IMG/VR virus record: IMGVR_UViG_3300025890_002293
Location: 1 to 35,248 of that record
DNA length: 35,248 nucleotides
DNA from: a virus
Reading direction: 5' to 3' (one strand)
Shown here: positions 6,960 through 14,714 of the stretch, in pieces
How positions within the stretch are numbered: the stretch's first letter is position 1
Layout: each line of letters opens with the position of its first letter
Notes under the pieces: model-generated
The model's database searches: none
Seen by the model: the letters and a program-made list of their open reading frames with translations, nothing else
What the model was told of the DNA's origin: nothing
Made by a program: the position numbers and the translations under genes

Positions 6960-7417
6960 GCTTCCAACATTTCATTTTCGTTTTTAAATGGACCCATATA
7001 TGCATACCTTCTGACCGTAATTAGCTTGGGACAGAAGTGACTGATCCATTGATCGTTGTCAAGTTCAATACAATAAAACCCTGCACAATATTGACTTTTA
7101 CTTGCTGGAGTTTTAGTAAATACCGGCATTTTAGTTTGAGCATTGTAACTTTCGTTAAAAGTTTTTGTATCTCCAACTGGATATCCGTACAATGAATTGT
7201 CTTTAGTTTTAGCTGATTCATTGTTTTCGTCGCTGATACTAACGTTATATTTCACTTCAATATCTTTGAGTGCCGGGAATCGTTCTCTGTATGTTGCTCC
7301 TTTAACATACGTAAACCCGCCGCCTTCAACGGCTTGAATAGTGGCAATCTTTTTACCGTTATCTTCTACAATCCAAAATTTATTTTTTAGAACTGGAGTG
7401 GCTGTTTTTTGTGTCAT
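6929..7417 (-). CDS. Conserved T4-like marine phage protein, unknown function
   Basis: The 162-residue product looks like a compact alpha/beta protein: KFWIVEDNGKKIATIQ, then a GFTYVKGATYRERFP segment, and near the end YCIELDNDQWISHFCPKLIT followed by YMGPFK. I associate this pattern with hypothetical proteins of T4-like marine phages, beside replication genes. Its ATG overlaps the RNase H stop codon (ATGA), so it is co-translated with the exonuclease. No catalytic motif is evident. Confidence 0.75.
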   Translation of the reverse strand: MTQKTATPVLKNKFWIVEDNGKKIATIQAVEGGGFTYVKGATYRERFPALKDIEVKYNVSISDENNESAKTKDNSLYGYPVGDTKTFNESYNAQTKMPVFTKTPASKSQYCAGFYCIELDNDQWISHFCPKLITVRRYAYMGPFKNENEMLEAWKTAYPHLS

Positions 7418-8403
7418 TCTTTATACTCCGATGATAGTATCTCAGCAAACTGCTGAGCATTTTCACTCATGCGGTTAAGTTCATACTTGCCGCAAAATTT
7501 AAGAAACTTAGTTCCTATTTGTGAGATGTTTTTTGTTACACTATTTTCTGCAATAGTAGTAGCAATAATTTGTTTAACGTCATCTGGTTGAGCAGAAAGA
7601 TCAACCAATGTTACATTACGTTCGTAGTCATCAAGCACACGGTGCTCAATTTCGTTATGGTCAACCCAACGTTGTAACATTAGGTTATTCCAATTATATC
7701 CTTTAGTCTTTCTATCAGCATATGCTTCTAGTAGACCAACTTTGTTCTTAGTACCTTTCTTACGTACCCCAGGATATGCACTGAATACATTATCACTAGA
7801 GTCACCTCGCATACATTTTTCAAACAATAACCATTCAGGGTCTGGAATTACTTTAGGTTCTTTAGTCTTTTTATCCAATACTCTGTTACCTTTCTTATCA
7901 AAGATACCTTCGAGTGTATGCAACTCGTCGGTTATGCCATTGTACTGTTTTACGTTACTTGATAGTAGCTGGTAAAAATCACTGTCGCTACTAACAATAA
8001 TATGTTCATCGTCTGGGTGACTTTGTATCCAACCTGCAATAAGATCGTCTGCCTCTAGTTGGGGGTGTTGCATAACAGTACAATTGGTTTTTTCTGACAC
8101 AAAGTCTTTAAAGTCGTCAAATGCCTCCCAGAATACTTTATCTTCTTCTAGCTCTGCTTCTGTAAGGGCGGCACGAGCCACTGCCCTATTTTTCTTATAC
8201 GGATCATAAAAGTCTTTACGCCAACTGCGTCCTTCAAGACAGAATACAATATGTTCACCTTGTTGATCACGCCAAACTTTGTTGAGTCCGGCTAAGGTAA
8301 CATGCATTGCAAAACCTAATCGAGTCCAAGTATCAGATCCTCTAAATGCCGCATGCCGGGCACGAAAGAACGTATTTGCGGTGTCAACTAACAGATACTT
8401 CAT
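7414..8403 (-). CDS. rnh: T4 RNase H-like 5'-3' exonuclease
   Basis: This 329-residue FEN/PIN-fold nuclease would remove RNA primers and flap DNA during lagging-strand synthesis. Metal-binding acidic motifs are visible: LLVDTANTFFRARHAAF at residues 4-20, QLEADDLIAGW and IVSSDSDFYQLL in the middle, and MRGDSSDNVFSAYPGVRKKG as the helix-hairpin-helix-type region. T4 RNase H is 305 residues, so the length fits. It has its own near-consensus promoter (8438-8466). The polymerase and clamp that complete the replisome lie at 23-27 kb in the same orientation. Confidence 0.9.
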   Translation of the reverse strand: MKYLLVDTANTFFRARHAAFRGSDTWTRLGFAMHVTLAGLNKVWRDQQGEHIVFCLEGRSWRKDFYDPYKKNRAVARAALTEAELEEDKVFWEAFDDFKDFVSEKTNCTVMQHPQLEADDLIAGWIQSHPDDEHIIVSSDSDFYQLLSSNVKQYNGITDELHTLEGIFDKKGNRVLDKKTKEPKVIPDPEWLLFEKCMRGDSSDNVFSAYPGVRKKGTKNKVGLLEAYADRKTKGYNWNNLMLQRWVDHNEIEHRVLDDYERNVTLVDLSAQPDDVKQIIATTIAENSVTKNISQIGTKFLKFCGKYELNRMSENAQQFAEILSSEYKE

Positions 8404-8437
8404 GTGTATATCCTATTATAATATTCAAATTTTATAT

Positions 8438-8466
8438 AGTATAATACATATTTTTGATTAAGTCAA
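8438..8466 (-). promoter_or_regulatory. sigma70-like promoter for the RNase H gene
   Basis: On the minus strand TTGACT (8461-8466) and TATACT (8438-8443) are separated by exactly 17 bases, giving a leader of about 28 bases before the ATG at 8403. Confidence 0.75.
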
Positions 8467-8471
8467 CCAAT

Positions 8472-9200
8472 TTAAATGTGATTTCCGCCTCTTTGGAGAT
8501 ATTGTCTTAAATAGTCTGCCCAAGCACGATGTGCTAATTTTGGGTAATGATAACTATTTTTGTTTACTGTACTATAACCCTGTTTCTTTAGGTAATAGTA
8601 ATATGTTCCGTCTTGTTCGTATGGGTTGATATAACAGTTGTCCCAATTTAGTTTTTCACGACTAAACGACACAGTGTTAAAGAAATACTGATATGTATTA
8701 AAGAATAGGTGATTTATGTTCTTTCTTGATAATTCTAAATGGAACTGATGTATTTCATCATGCCATTTATATTCTAGTTCACGTTCTTTTTTTGATTGTG
8801 TTATAATCCACTGCTTGTATTTATCTCGCAAATCTCGTGGGACCAGGTCAACTCCACTACAATTTACCTGAAAATATTCATTATCATGGAACCATTCTTC
8901 TCTTTCCCAAGTACTCCATCCAATTAATACTAGTCCAGGTTTTTCTGATGTTTCTTCAAGCCATTTCCGGGTAGTACGTACAATACGATCATTGCTACTA
9001 GCACTCTCGCTATCATTGTAAGGAGTCATGCCCAATTGATCTGCTAATACGTTGCCAAAACTTGCTATTTCGTTTTCTGGGTGTGGTTTACGATTAGGCG
9101 GAGGATAGTTATGTGGATCATCTTCTGCAAATGCAAATGAAACCACTGCTTCAGCGCCGGCCGCATGACTGTCGCCGTTAATGTATAGTATCTTTGACAT
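8472..9200 (-). CDS. SGNH/GDSL-like hydrolase candidate
   Basis: The 242-residue protein opens with ILYINGDSHAAGAEA, a GDS(H) block with the candidate nucleophile at S10. SASSNDRIVR near residue 66 has the Asn-containing block, LVLIGWSTWEREEW is the third block, and a late YHYPKLAHRAWADYL could supply the histidine. This order matches SGNH hydrolases, which remove or add acyl groups on glycans and lipids. Similar proteins occur in T4-like marine phages without a known substrate. It has no signal peptide. It starts on a TAATG junction with the upstream gene. Confidence 0.65.
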   Translation of the reverse strand: MSKILYINGDSHAAGAEAVVSFAFAEDDPHNYPPPNRKPHPENEIASFGNVLADQLGMTPYNDSESASSNDRIVRTTRKWLEETSEKPGLVLIGWSTWEREEWFHDNEYFQVNCSGVDLVPRDLRDKYKQWIITQSKKERELEYKWHDEIHQFHLELSRKNINHLFFNTYQYFFNTVSFSREKLNWDNCYINPYEQDGTYYYYLKKQGYSTVNKNSYHYPKLAHRAWADYLRQYLQRGGNHI

Positions 9201-9541
9201 TACTTCTGATTTCGAATATCAGGATCTGCTTGTTCTTGTTCATAGTTTTCCATAACAACATTGCGACAAACAGATTGAAACCAACGATCTACAATTAATT
9301 CTTCGGCTTCGCCTGGTTTGACCTGGTATCCTGCTCTGACTAAATTAACAATAAATTTATCATTCCAGTCTAATTCAAATGCCCCGTTGCCAACATCATC
9401 CGGATCAATATCCATTGAGATAACTTCAACCCATGGTTCACCTGCTTCGGTAGCAATTTCCTTTGGAGTCTTCTTAGGCTTCTGCTTTGGAGGAGTGGCT
9501 GTAGCAGGTTTCTTCTTAAACTTATCAAAAAATGAATTCAT
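9200..9541 (-). CDS. Conserved T4-like marine phage protein, unknown function
   Basis: This 113-residue protein has a lysine/proline-rich N-terminus (about residues 8-30) followed by an acidic domain with the blocks GEPWVEVISMDIDPD, NGAFELDWNDKFI and EELIVDRWFQSVCR. The pattern is one I associate with hypothetical proteins of T4-like marine phages. No membrane segment or catalytic motif is seen. It ends one base inside the next gene (TAATG), so the two are coupled. Confidence 0.75.
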   Translation of the reverse strand: MNSFFDKFKKKPATATPPKQKPKKTPKEIATEAGEPWVEVISMDIDPDDVGNGAFELDWNDKFIVNLVRAGYQVKPGEAEELIVDRWFQSVCRNVVMENYEQEQADPDIRNQK

Positions 9542-9551
9542 ATTTCTACTC

Positions 9552-10223
9552 CTATTCTAGTTCGCATATACAAGTTGCTATTAATCGGTCTTCACTAATA
9601 ATATGTATGCCGTGTTCGTCCTGAACAATATCAAGTACTTGATATGGTTTAATGTTACCAAAGAAGTACATATTTTTAACAGTAACTTGTTTCTTTAGTA
9701 TATCTGCAAACTGGTATATGTACCTAACATAGTTTGCACAATATAGTATTCCAGCACAATTAAAATCAATACTAGGATACGTATTAAATGAGGCTAATAT
9801 TTCTTTTGAACGTGTAACACGTTTAAAATTTCTGTGATTGGCCCAAAACTCTAAGTCTCTATTTTTTGCAGTTATAGCTTTAACAAGTGAACCCTTATCA
9901 ATAATTATCCCAATACTGTACAAGGTAATTTTATTTTTACCAAATGTATGTACAGTCTTAAAGATAGCATCGTCAACTTGTTCTCCTGTTGTAACAATAT
10001 GAAGTACATCATCTTCTTTAAATGTATCTACAATGTCAAAATCAAGACGTAGAAAACTTTGATAAACACGCTCACCTTTTACTGTTGCATCACCGGGACG
10101 ATCATACATAAAATGCCAGTGTATGTCTCCAAGTTCTTTGCTAAGATGATTTAGGTTCAAATCAAAATTTGATAGTAGGTGTGGCATTCCACATACTATT
10201 TGGGTGTGTACTACTTTGGTCAA
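9552..10223 (-). CDS. Unknown phage protein with TTG start
   Basis: The 223-residue product is soluble and mixed alpha/beta (VLHIVTTGEQVDDAIFKTV, then KITLYSIGIIIDKGSLVKAI). It has three cysteines and a RYIYQFADILKK helix near the C-terminus. I do not recognise a family. The start chosen is TTG at 10223, with GAGGA just upstream and a TTGA overlap with a preceding stop codon; the next ATG would remove 12 residues. Confidence 0.65.
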   Translation of the reverse strand: MTKVVHTQIVCGMPHLLSNFDLNLNHLSKELGDIHWHFMYDRPGDATVKGERVYQSFLRLDFDIVDTFKEDDVLHIVTTGEQVDDAIFKTVHTFGKNKITLYSIGIIIDKGSLVKAITAKNRDLEFWANHRNFKRVTRSKEILASFNTYPSIDFNCAGILYCANYVRYIYQFADILKKQVTVKNMYFFGNIKPYQVLDIVQDEHGIHIISEDRLIATCICELE

Positions 10224-10309
10224 AATCCTCGGTTCCTCAGTTTGTCAATGTCAATGGGTGCTTTCATAGCCTTTTCTAATGGCGTTTCTTTCTTACGTGC
10301 CCCATGCAT
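10220..10309 (-). CDS. Possible 29-residue mini-protein after queE
   Basis: A short frame starts at ATG 10309 inside the end of queE and stops at 10220 on a TTGA junction with the next gene. The peptide (MHGARKKETPLEKAMKAPID..., ending LRNRGF) has protein-like composition. It would fill the otherwise empty 69 bases and couple translation across the gap. The ribosome binding site is poor, so this may be only a linker. Confidence 0.3.
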   Translation of the reverse strand: MHGARKKETPLEKAMKAPIDIDKLRNRGF

Positions 10310-11165
10310 TTCCGAAGATATCAACGTGTAGTCTGGGTGTATATCTCCACCCTTTTTGCATTGCGAGTTCTGCGACCCTTTTAGTCGTTGCTTTATACTC
10401 GTCATACCGTCCGCCAAGCGGCATAGTATATACTGGACACTCAACCCCGGCCGCACGATACTCTTCAGTAGCTCTGCTAACTTCGTCCACATCCACATCA
10501 TCGTTAACCACAAACTTAAGATACAAATCACTATTAGGAAGATTATAGTAAGTGCTAACAATGTCAGGGTTAATAGCATCACTCCAAGACTCTCCCGAAA
10601 CGGATAACTTTGGGCTACACGAGAAAGTAATACATATTCTTTCTTGATGTGTGATAAAGTCAACAAACTCCGGTCTAAGAGCTTGAGTACCATTTGTTTC
10701 GATTGTAACATTTTTTAAATCTTTCATTTTCGGATGATTAAATAATTCAACATAATTTTTTTGCCAACCAAGCAATGGCTCTCCGCCAGTTATAATTAGA
10801 TGAATATCTTGCCCATTGGGCATGGTCCATGAACCATTTGGTGTTAATGCTAGTAAACGTTCAGCTACCTCGTCAGTGTTAAGATTTTTCATAAAACGTT
10901 TAAACTGCGGATAGATACTTGCATACGTATCGCAACCAGTATGCACAATTGGTAAATCTCCAAAATTCTCGTATTGATCAATATTATCAATAACTTCTTG
11001 CACTTCAGGATTTGGTTCGTTTTTAGCAAAGGTTTCGTCTTTGGATCTACCAAAGTTCTTACAACGAAAGTTGCAACCAAACATACGTAAAAATACACTA
11101 GGTACTCCTACAAATTTGCCTTCACCTTGTATACTATAAAATTCTTCGCTATAACGCCAGTTCAT
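10293..11165 (-). CDS. queE: 7-carboxy-7-deazaguanine synthase (QueE-like), split cysteine motif
   Basis: This is a 290-residue radical SAM enzyme that would convert 6-carboxytetrahydropterin to CDG. It opens with the QueE signature FYSIQGEGKFVGVPSVFLR, followed by GCNFRC (C31, C35), a GGE block (TGGEPLL) and a late VYTMPLGG. The third cluster cysteine normally follows after two residues (C-x2-C-D-T); here that position is F38. A GCDTYAS block occurs 42 residues later (C78), so the motif reads CX3CX42C, as if an insertion had split it. Homologues in T4-like phages may share this form. It sits in one unit with queD (11491-11982) and a mini rubredoxin-like protein. Confidence 0.85.
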   Translation of the reverse strand: MNWRYSEEFYSIQGEGKFVGVPSVFLRMFGCNFRCKNFGRSKDETFAKNEPNPEVQEVIDNIDQYENFGDLPIVHTGCDTYASIYPQFKRFMKNLNTDEVAERLLALTPNGSWTMPNGQDIHLIITGGEPLLGWQKNYVELFNHPKMKDLKNVTIETNGTQALRPEFVDFITHQERICITFSCSPKLSVSGESWSDAINPDIVSTYYNLPNSDLYLKFVVNDDVDVDEVSRATEEYRAAGVECPVYTMPLGGRYDEYKATTKRVAELAMQKGWRYTPRLHVDIFGNAWGT

Positions 11166-11176
11166 AGTGTGCCTTT

Positions 11177-11305
11177 CTATTCTTGTTCAATGTATTCTTC
11201 ACCAGGCAATGCACAGATAGGGCAATCAACCTCAGGGTGAGTTTCGCCATAATGGATATGCCCACAAACCGGGCATATCCACTGTTTGTCAGTATTACTT
11301 GTCAC
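11177..11305 (-). CDS. 42-residue rubredoxin-like zinc-ribbon protein
   Basis: A short frame starts at GTG 11305, overlapping the stop of the upstream gene, and ends 11 bases before the queE start. It encodes WICPVCGHIHYGETHPEVDC followed by PICALPGEE. Two CPxC-type knuckles with CG-x-I-H-x-G match the iron- or zinc-binding rubredoxin-like tail of rubrerythrins (W-x-C-x2-C-G...C-P-x-C). The acidic C-terminus is typical. As a free-standing protein it could pass electrons or bind zinc; next to a radical SAM enzyme an electron-donor role is possible but unproven. No other start fits, and the Cys spacing makes chance unlikely. Confidence 0.75.
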   Translation of the reverse strand: MTSNTDKQWICPVCGHIHYGETHPEVDCPICALPGEEYIEQE

Positions 11306-11501
11306 TGAAGTTTTCTTCTAACACAAGCAAACCATCGTCTGCTTCTGCAATCTTAGCAATTTGTTCAGCAATAGCACCAGTGATGTCTGGATGCTCGCCA
11401 ATACCTGCTGGATTTTGCATGTAGACATCGATATTAGCAAGGCCTTCTGCCTTTTGTGCTTGATACCTTGCCTGCAATGCCAATAGTAGTTTATTGTTCA
11501 T
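11295..11501 (-). CDS. Small unknown phage protein
   Basis: This is a 68-residue acidic helical protein (MNNKLLLALQARYQAQKAEG, then a GIGEHPDITGAIAEQI helix). The ATG at 11501 follows a clear AAGGAG site and overlaps the end of queD by 11 bases. An upstream in-frame start at 11606 would overlap queD by more than 100 bases and lacks a ribosome binding site, so it is rejected. Function is unknown. Confidence 0.75.
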   Translation of the reverse strand: MNNKLLLALQARYQAQKAEGLANIDVYMQNPAGIGEHPDITGAIAEQIAKIAEADDGLLVLEENFSDK

Positions 11502-11982
11502 TATGGTTCTCCTTGAACGAGGTTTTTTGTACGACATACGGAGAATAAATAGCAGAATTTGCCCCGTGTTCTGCACACTCACAACTCTCACACCAACAAC
11601 GTCCATTTGTCATTTCTTTGACGAGTTTGTCTGCAAAGCGCCATGCATGTTCTGCAAACTTCTCTGCACCAACCCCGTCAAATTCTCTTACTTCACATAA
11701 GTCTTTGTCCTGCAAATCATAAAATTCTTGTTTATGAGGATCAGCAATATCAATTGCTGTCTTATGATCAAAGCTATCTTCAAGCCATGCTTTGAGTGGT
11801 TTTAATCCACCAAAGTCAACGGCCCAGTTTTTTTTATCTAATTCAGAACAACCAAATGTAAATTTAAACTGCAAACTATAACCATGTAACAAATGGCAAT
11901 GTGAGTGATCTGCATTTGGTTGACGGAACACTGCACTTAGTCCTATGTTGTGTCCGTATGTTTTTGTACTGTAGTATGTCAT
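11491..11982 (-). CDS. queD: 6-carboxytetrahydropterin synthase (QueD)
   Basis: This 163-residue T-fold enzyme would turn dihydroneopterin triphosphate into 6-carboxytetrahydropterin, the second step towards CDG. Seen are HSHCHLLHGYSLQFKF (catalytic-type C29, metal-binding H33), NWAVDFGGLKPLKAWL and DSFDHK. The usual LHGH is LHGY here, which I believe also occurs in a bacterial QueD subfamily. A cysteine-rich insert (CWCESCECAEHG) precedes the C-terminal strand. The gene heads the queD/queE unit; a sigma70-like promoter lies at 12008-12036 and AAAGGTG precedes the ATG. Confidence 0.9.
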   Translation of the reverse strand: MTYYSTKTYGHNIGLSAVFRQPNADHSHCHLLHGYSLQFKFTFGCSELDKKNWAVDFGGLKPLKAWLEDSFDHKTAIDIADPHKQEFYDLQDKDLCEVREFDGVGAEKFAEHAWRFADKLVKEMTNGRCWCESCECAEHGANSAIYSPYVVQKTSFKENHNEQ

Positions 11983-12007
11983 TTAGAAATCACCTTTATA
12001 ATATTTA

Positions 12008-12036
12008 ATACTATACGTTATTTGCATAATTGTCAA
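12008..12036 (-). promoter_or_regulatory. sigma70-like promoter for queD/queE
   Basis: TTGACA (12031-12036) lies 17 bases from TAGTAT (12008-12013) on the minus strand; a better-matching TATAGT is also present but with 15-base spacing. The promoter overlaps the 3' end of the upstream oxygenase-like gene. Confidence 0.5.
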
Positions 12037-12580
12037 GTACTTCTTTAACCATTTTAATTGGTTCTTGCATATGAATACTGAACCAGACTCTTGGTTCAGT
12101 AATTACTACCTCGTGATCAACAGTTATATTGATTACAACAGGTTTATGTTTTTCGGTACCATAAGTGAACTTGGCATCGTTGCTATATACAGTTCCGTAT
12201 CCACTATTATTTGATATAGGATATACTAAACTTGATTGTCCGTTCTTTATGTTGTCTCTGTGCAACGGAACATTTTTACTACTCCAACAAATTGTTGCTG
12301 GGGTAAATGTTAAATTTGGAAATTGTTTTTTAAACCAATTATCTAATATTTCGGTTTCGGGTATTCCGCCCATTACAAAGAAATCAAAACTTGGACCACT
12401 CTTGCTTATCCAACCACCTGTAGGTAGACTTGCTACGATACTGTTTACACTTTCGTATAATATATTTTCTTTGTATTTGTTTGTGTGAACATAATTTATA
12501 GCCGTGTCAGTGACACGTAATGACAGTTCAGTCCAATCTACATTGCATGTGATTTTAAAATTTGGATAAAATCCAAGCAT
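12011..12580 (-). CDS. 2-oxoglutarate/Fe(II) oxygenase candidate
   Basis: The 189-residue product has the pattern of the 2OG-Fe(II) superfamily: VPLHRDN with H107-x-D109, then SSLVYPISNNSG, and a distal DHEVVITEPRVWFSIHM block giving H156 and R164 for 2-oxoglutarate. Such enzymes hydroxylate amino acids, bases or sugars. The small size matches phage members, which are common in T4-like marine viruses. It sits between the phosphoribosyltransferase and queD genes, so a base- or protein-modifying role is conceivable. The substrate is unknown. Confidence 0.6.
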   Translation of the reverse strand: MLGFYPNFKITCNVDWTELSLRVTDTAINYVHTNKYKENILYESVNSIVASLPTGGWISKSGPSFDFFVMGGIPETEILDNWFKKQFPNLTFTPATICWSSKNVPLHRDNIKNGQSSLVYPISNNSGYGTVYSNDAKFTYGTEKHKPVVINITVDHEVVITEPRVWFSIHMQEPIKMVKEVLDNYANNV

Positions 12581-12768
12581 TATTTTGAGTACCTTAATGC
12601 AAAATAAATTGCGTCTTTTTCATCAATAAAAGTACAGTACCCGATATCTTTATTGTCTTGATCAAAGTACCAACCCCATTCGTTAGTTATATTTTCTTTA
12701 CACCAGTTAATTGTCGTACCTGGAATTCCACCATCGGTAGTTGCTCGCACATCAAAGTTATAATGCAC
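12580..12768 (-). CDS. Small phage protein, unknown function
   Basis: This aromatic-rich protein contains NEWGWYFDQDNKDIGYCTFI followed by an ALRYSK end. Three GTG starts are possible (12822, 12807, 12768). I chose 12768 because GAAGGA lies 9 bases before it and it falls after the stop of the upstream gene (12783), giving 62 residues; the earlier starts would add up to 18 residues overlapping that gene. It ends one base inside the oxygenase-like gene. No function is visible. Confidence 0.6.
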   Translation of the reverse strand: MHYNFDVRATTDGGIPGTTINWCKENITNEWGWYFDQDNKDIGYCTFIDEKDAIYFALRYSK

Positions 12769-12782
12769 ATTGTATTTTCCTT

Positions 12783-13307
12783 CTAGACCCTTAAAGGTTC
12801 TTCCCACGGAAATACTACCCACACATCCTCCTCGGATTTATTAATCTCAATTTCTGAATAGTCAACCTTGAAGTTGCTACCCATATTGTCAATAATACTT
12901 GCAAAACGTACATTGTTATGCCATACTTCATTCCAACGAAGATCGTTAGGTAAGCACCCTGAGGGCCAATCTTGTTTAATCCAGTTGAACGTTGCACCAG
13001 TGTCATTTATATCATCTACAATTAAAATATTTTTTCCTTGTCCGCCACTGTCTTGATTAGGATAACCAAATGCATCTTCGGCCATCCATAGATTTGATTC
13101 TTGTTCATCACCATCACGTAAACGAACATCTAGTGTATGCATTGTAATACCAGTCATATGACTTAGGTATAAAGCTGGAACTAGCCCGCCGCGTGTAATT
13201 CCTACAATGTATTTAGGTTTAAAGTTATCTCTATACATTTTTGTTACAATGGAATGACATGCATTTTTAATCTGAGTATCGTCAATATAGAGTTTATTCA
13301 TTGTCAT
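12783..13307 (-). CDS. Phosphoribosyltransferase-like protein
   Basis: The 174-residue product has the PRPP-binding signature ILIVDDINDTGATF near residue 92 and KPKYIVGITRGGLVPALYLS near residue 32. These define the type I PRTase fold used in nucleotide salvage to join bases to phosphoribose. The hood region that would tell the base is not diagnostic; hypoxanthine/guanine or xanthine type enzymes are plausible. It overlaps the upstream cupin gene by ATGA. Its location in a nucleotide-modification neighbourhood makes a purine substrate likely but unproven. Confidence 0.8.
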   Translation of the reverse strand: MTMNKLYIDDTQIKNACHSIVTKMYRDNFKPKYIVGITRGGLVPALYLSHMTGITMHTLDVRLRDGDEQESNLWMAEDAFGYPNQDSGGQGKNILIVDDINDTGATFNWIKQDWPSGCLPNDLRWNEVWHNNVRFASIIDNMGSNFKVDYSEIEINKSEEDVWVVFPWEEPLRV

Positions 13308-13732
13308 TCCTTTAACATTTTTCTAGATGAAAGATATTTTTCGTGTTGAATCCATTTACCGTCTTTGATAAATCCCCAGTCTTTCCTTTGTGGTCCGGGC
13401 ATAAACAATGTCCAGGCTTGAACATCAGGGTCTAGTTCAATTCTGTGTGTATTGTTGGACTTGCACATTCTAAAATGTCCGGGACCTCTCCAAAACTTTC
13501 CGTCGGGGGTATGCTCCCAATATCCACCTTTAAGAATAAGTGTAGCATATCCCCAAGGATGATCGTGTAAATCATCTGGATCGCTTTTAAGAAATTTGTG
13601 TAGGAAAATATTGAAAGGAAAGTGTTTTCTTTCTTTAATAAACACATAGTAACGTTCAAGATAAGGCTCGTCATCCAACCTATCGTAAACAATTCTTTTT
13701 CGACCTAATCGATCAAGTAACTTTAAAAACAT
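13304..13732 (-). CDS. Cupin-fold phage protein
   Basis: The 142-residue product contains DPDDLHDHPWGYATLILKGG followed by a YWE strand, and later a NNTHRIEL block. These fit cupin motifs 1 and 2 with metal-binding H-x-H and a later histidine. I chose the ATG at 13732 over an upstream start at 13777 because AAGGAAG lies just before it and it does not overlap folE. Small cupins may be dioxygenases, isomerases or sugar-binding proteins; no substrate can be read from the sequence. It overlaps the phosphoribosyltransferase gene by 4 bases. Confidence 0.7.
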   Translation of the reverse strand: MFLKLLDRLGRKRIVYDRLDDEPYLERYYVFIKERKHFPFNIFLHKFLKSDPDDLHDHPWGYATLILKGGYWEHTPDGKFWRGPGHFRMCKSNNTHRIELDPDVQAWTLFMPGPQRKDWGFIKDGKWIQHEKYLSSRKMLKE

Positions 13733-13764
13733 AACTTCCTTTCTAGCACCAAAAACTGTGCTCT

Positions 13765-14463
13765 TTATTTTCCACAAGCAAACTCTTGTTGCAGTTTAAT
13801 GTTATCCATAAACTCTTTCTTAGTGCCTGGATCATCACTAAATGCACCTCTAAGTACAGTTGTTTGTGTTAAACTACTATGTGCCATAATGCCTCTGTTT
13901 TCGCAACAACCATGAGTGGCCTGAACGTAAACACCTATGTTAGGACTACCTGTTGCTTTTTGAATCTCGTTAGCAATAACATTATTAAGTTCTTCTTGTA
14001 GTGTACCTCGCCTTGCACACCATTGAGCAATACGTGTATACTTGCTAAGACCAATTAGTGTTTCTGCGGCAATAATACCAATGTATGCAACACCGCTTAC
14101 TGGTTGATGATGATGCGAACACATACTTTTAAGTTCTGAACGTACAACCAACATACCTTTGTATCCATCATCTACATGATTAGGAAAGGCTGTTGCCTTA
14201 GGCATTGGGTCGTACCTGCCACTCATAACTTCATTAATATACATTTTAGCAAGACGTCTTGCAGTATCCATACTGTTAGGGTCATTGAATCTATCAATAA
14301 CCAATGCATCAAGAACATCTTCAAATGCTACTGCAATTTCATTAATTAAATCTTGTTTTTCGTATTCGTTATGGATATGTTTAGAAATATTATCACCAGC
14401 CCAGTAGCGGTCGCCTGATTCTTTTACACGATCTGTGATAATTTTAGATATTAGTTCACTCAT
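13765..14463 (-). CDS. folE: GTP cyclohydrolase I (FolE)
   Basis: This 232-residue enzyme would open GTP to dihydroneopterin triphosphate, the first step to 7-deazaguanines (and folates). Zinc and catalytic residues are seen in MCSHHHQPVSGVAYIGI and in THGCCENRGIMAHSS, with the substrate-binding stretch GLSKYTRIAQWCARRGTLQE between them. The length matches bacterial FolE. With queD, queE and a DpdA-like gene in the same window it most likely serves DNA modification rather than folate synthesis. A near-consensus promoter at 14715-14743 lies upstream, beyond one small gene. Confidence 0.93.
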   Translation of the reverse strand: MSELISKIITDRVKESGDRYWAGDNISKHIHNEYEKQDLINEIAVAFEDVLDALVIDRFNDPNSMDTARRLAKMYINEVMSGRYDPMPKATAFPNHVDDGYKGMLVVRSELKSMCSHHHQPVSGVAYIGIIAAETLIGLSKYTRIAQWCARRGTLQEELNNVIANEIQKATGSPNIGVYVQATHGCCENRGIMAHSSLTQTTVLRGAFSDDPGTKKEFMDNIKLQQEFACGK

Positions 14464-14501
14464 TTAAAATCTCCGATGTTAAGGCAGAGGATTGCCATTT
14501 A

Positions 14502-14708
14502 TTATGCGGACTTTGGTAGTTGTCCGTGATTGTCTCTTAAGATGTTACCTCTATGACAGGTAACCATCGTACTATTATATAACCTTTTTAATCGTCCGAT
14601 AGAACTTTTACATTCGGATATGGTAGTATACTCTTCTACTCTATCTCTTACTTCGTAACATGGTTGTCCAATTGAACATACTATAATTAATGCATAAATG
14701 TCTATCAT
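14502..14708 (-). CDS. Small Cys-containing protein, possibly exported
   Basis: This 68-residue protein starts MIDIYALIIVCSIGQPCYEV, with a short hydrophobic N-terminus, and carries four cysteines in a C-x5-C...EC...C pattern that suggests disulfides. The ATG at 14708 lies at the expected transcription start of the 14715-14743 promoter, so it would be leaderless; there is no ribosome binding site. It may therefore be a real leaderless gene or part of the folE leader. Similar small Cys proteins occur in marine T4-like phages. Confidence 0.5.
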   Translation of the reverse strand: MIDIYALIIVCSIGQPCYEVRDRVEEYTTISECKSSIGRLKRLYNSTMVTCHRGNILRDNHGQLPKSA

Positions 14709-14714
14709 CTTCTT

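Noticed and set aside
10220-10711. 163-residue frame overlapping queE
   Set aside because: Most of it lies in another frame inside the conserved queE gene. Only the last 29 codons lie where a separate mini-gene is possible.
11060-11075. Frameshift or sequencing error explaining the missing QueE cysteine
   Set aside because: The frame is open throughout and a CDT block with a cysteine occurs downstream, so an insertion in the motif explains it better than an error.
12769-12822. Longer GTG starts for the 12580-12768 gene
   Set aside because: They overlap the phosphoribosyltransferase gene and lack a ribosome binding site, whereas the GTG at 12768 has GAAGGA nine bases upstream.
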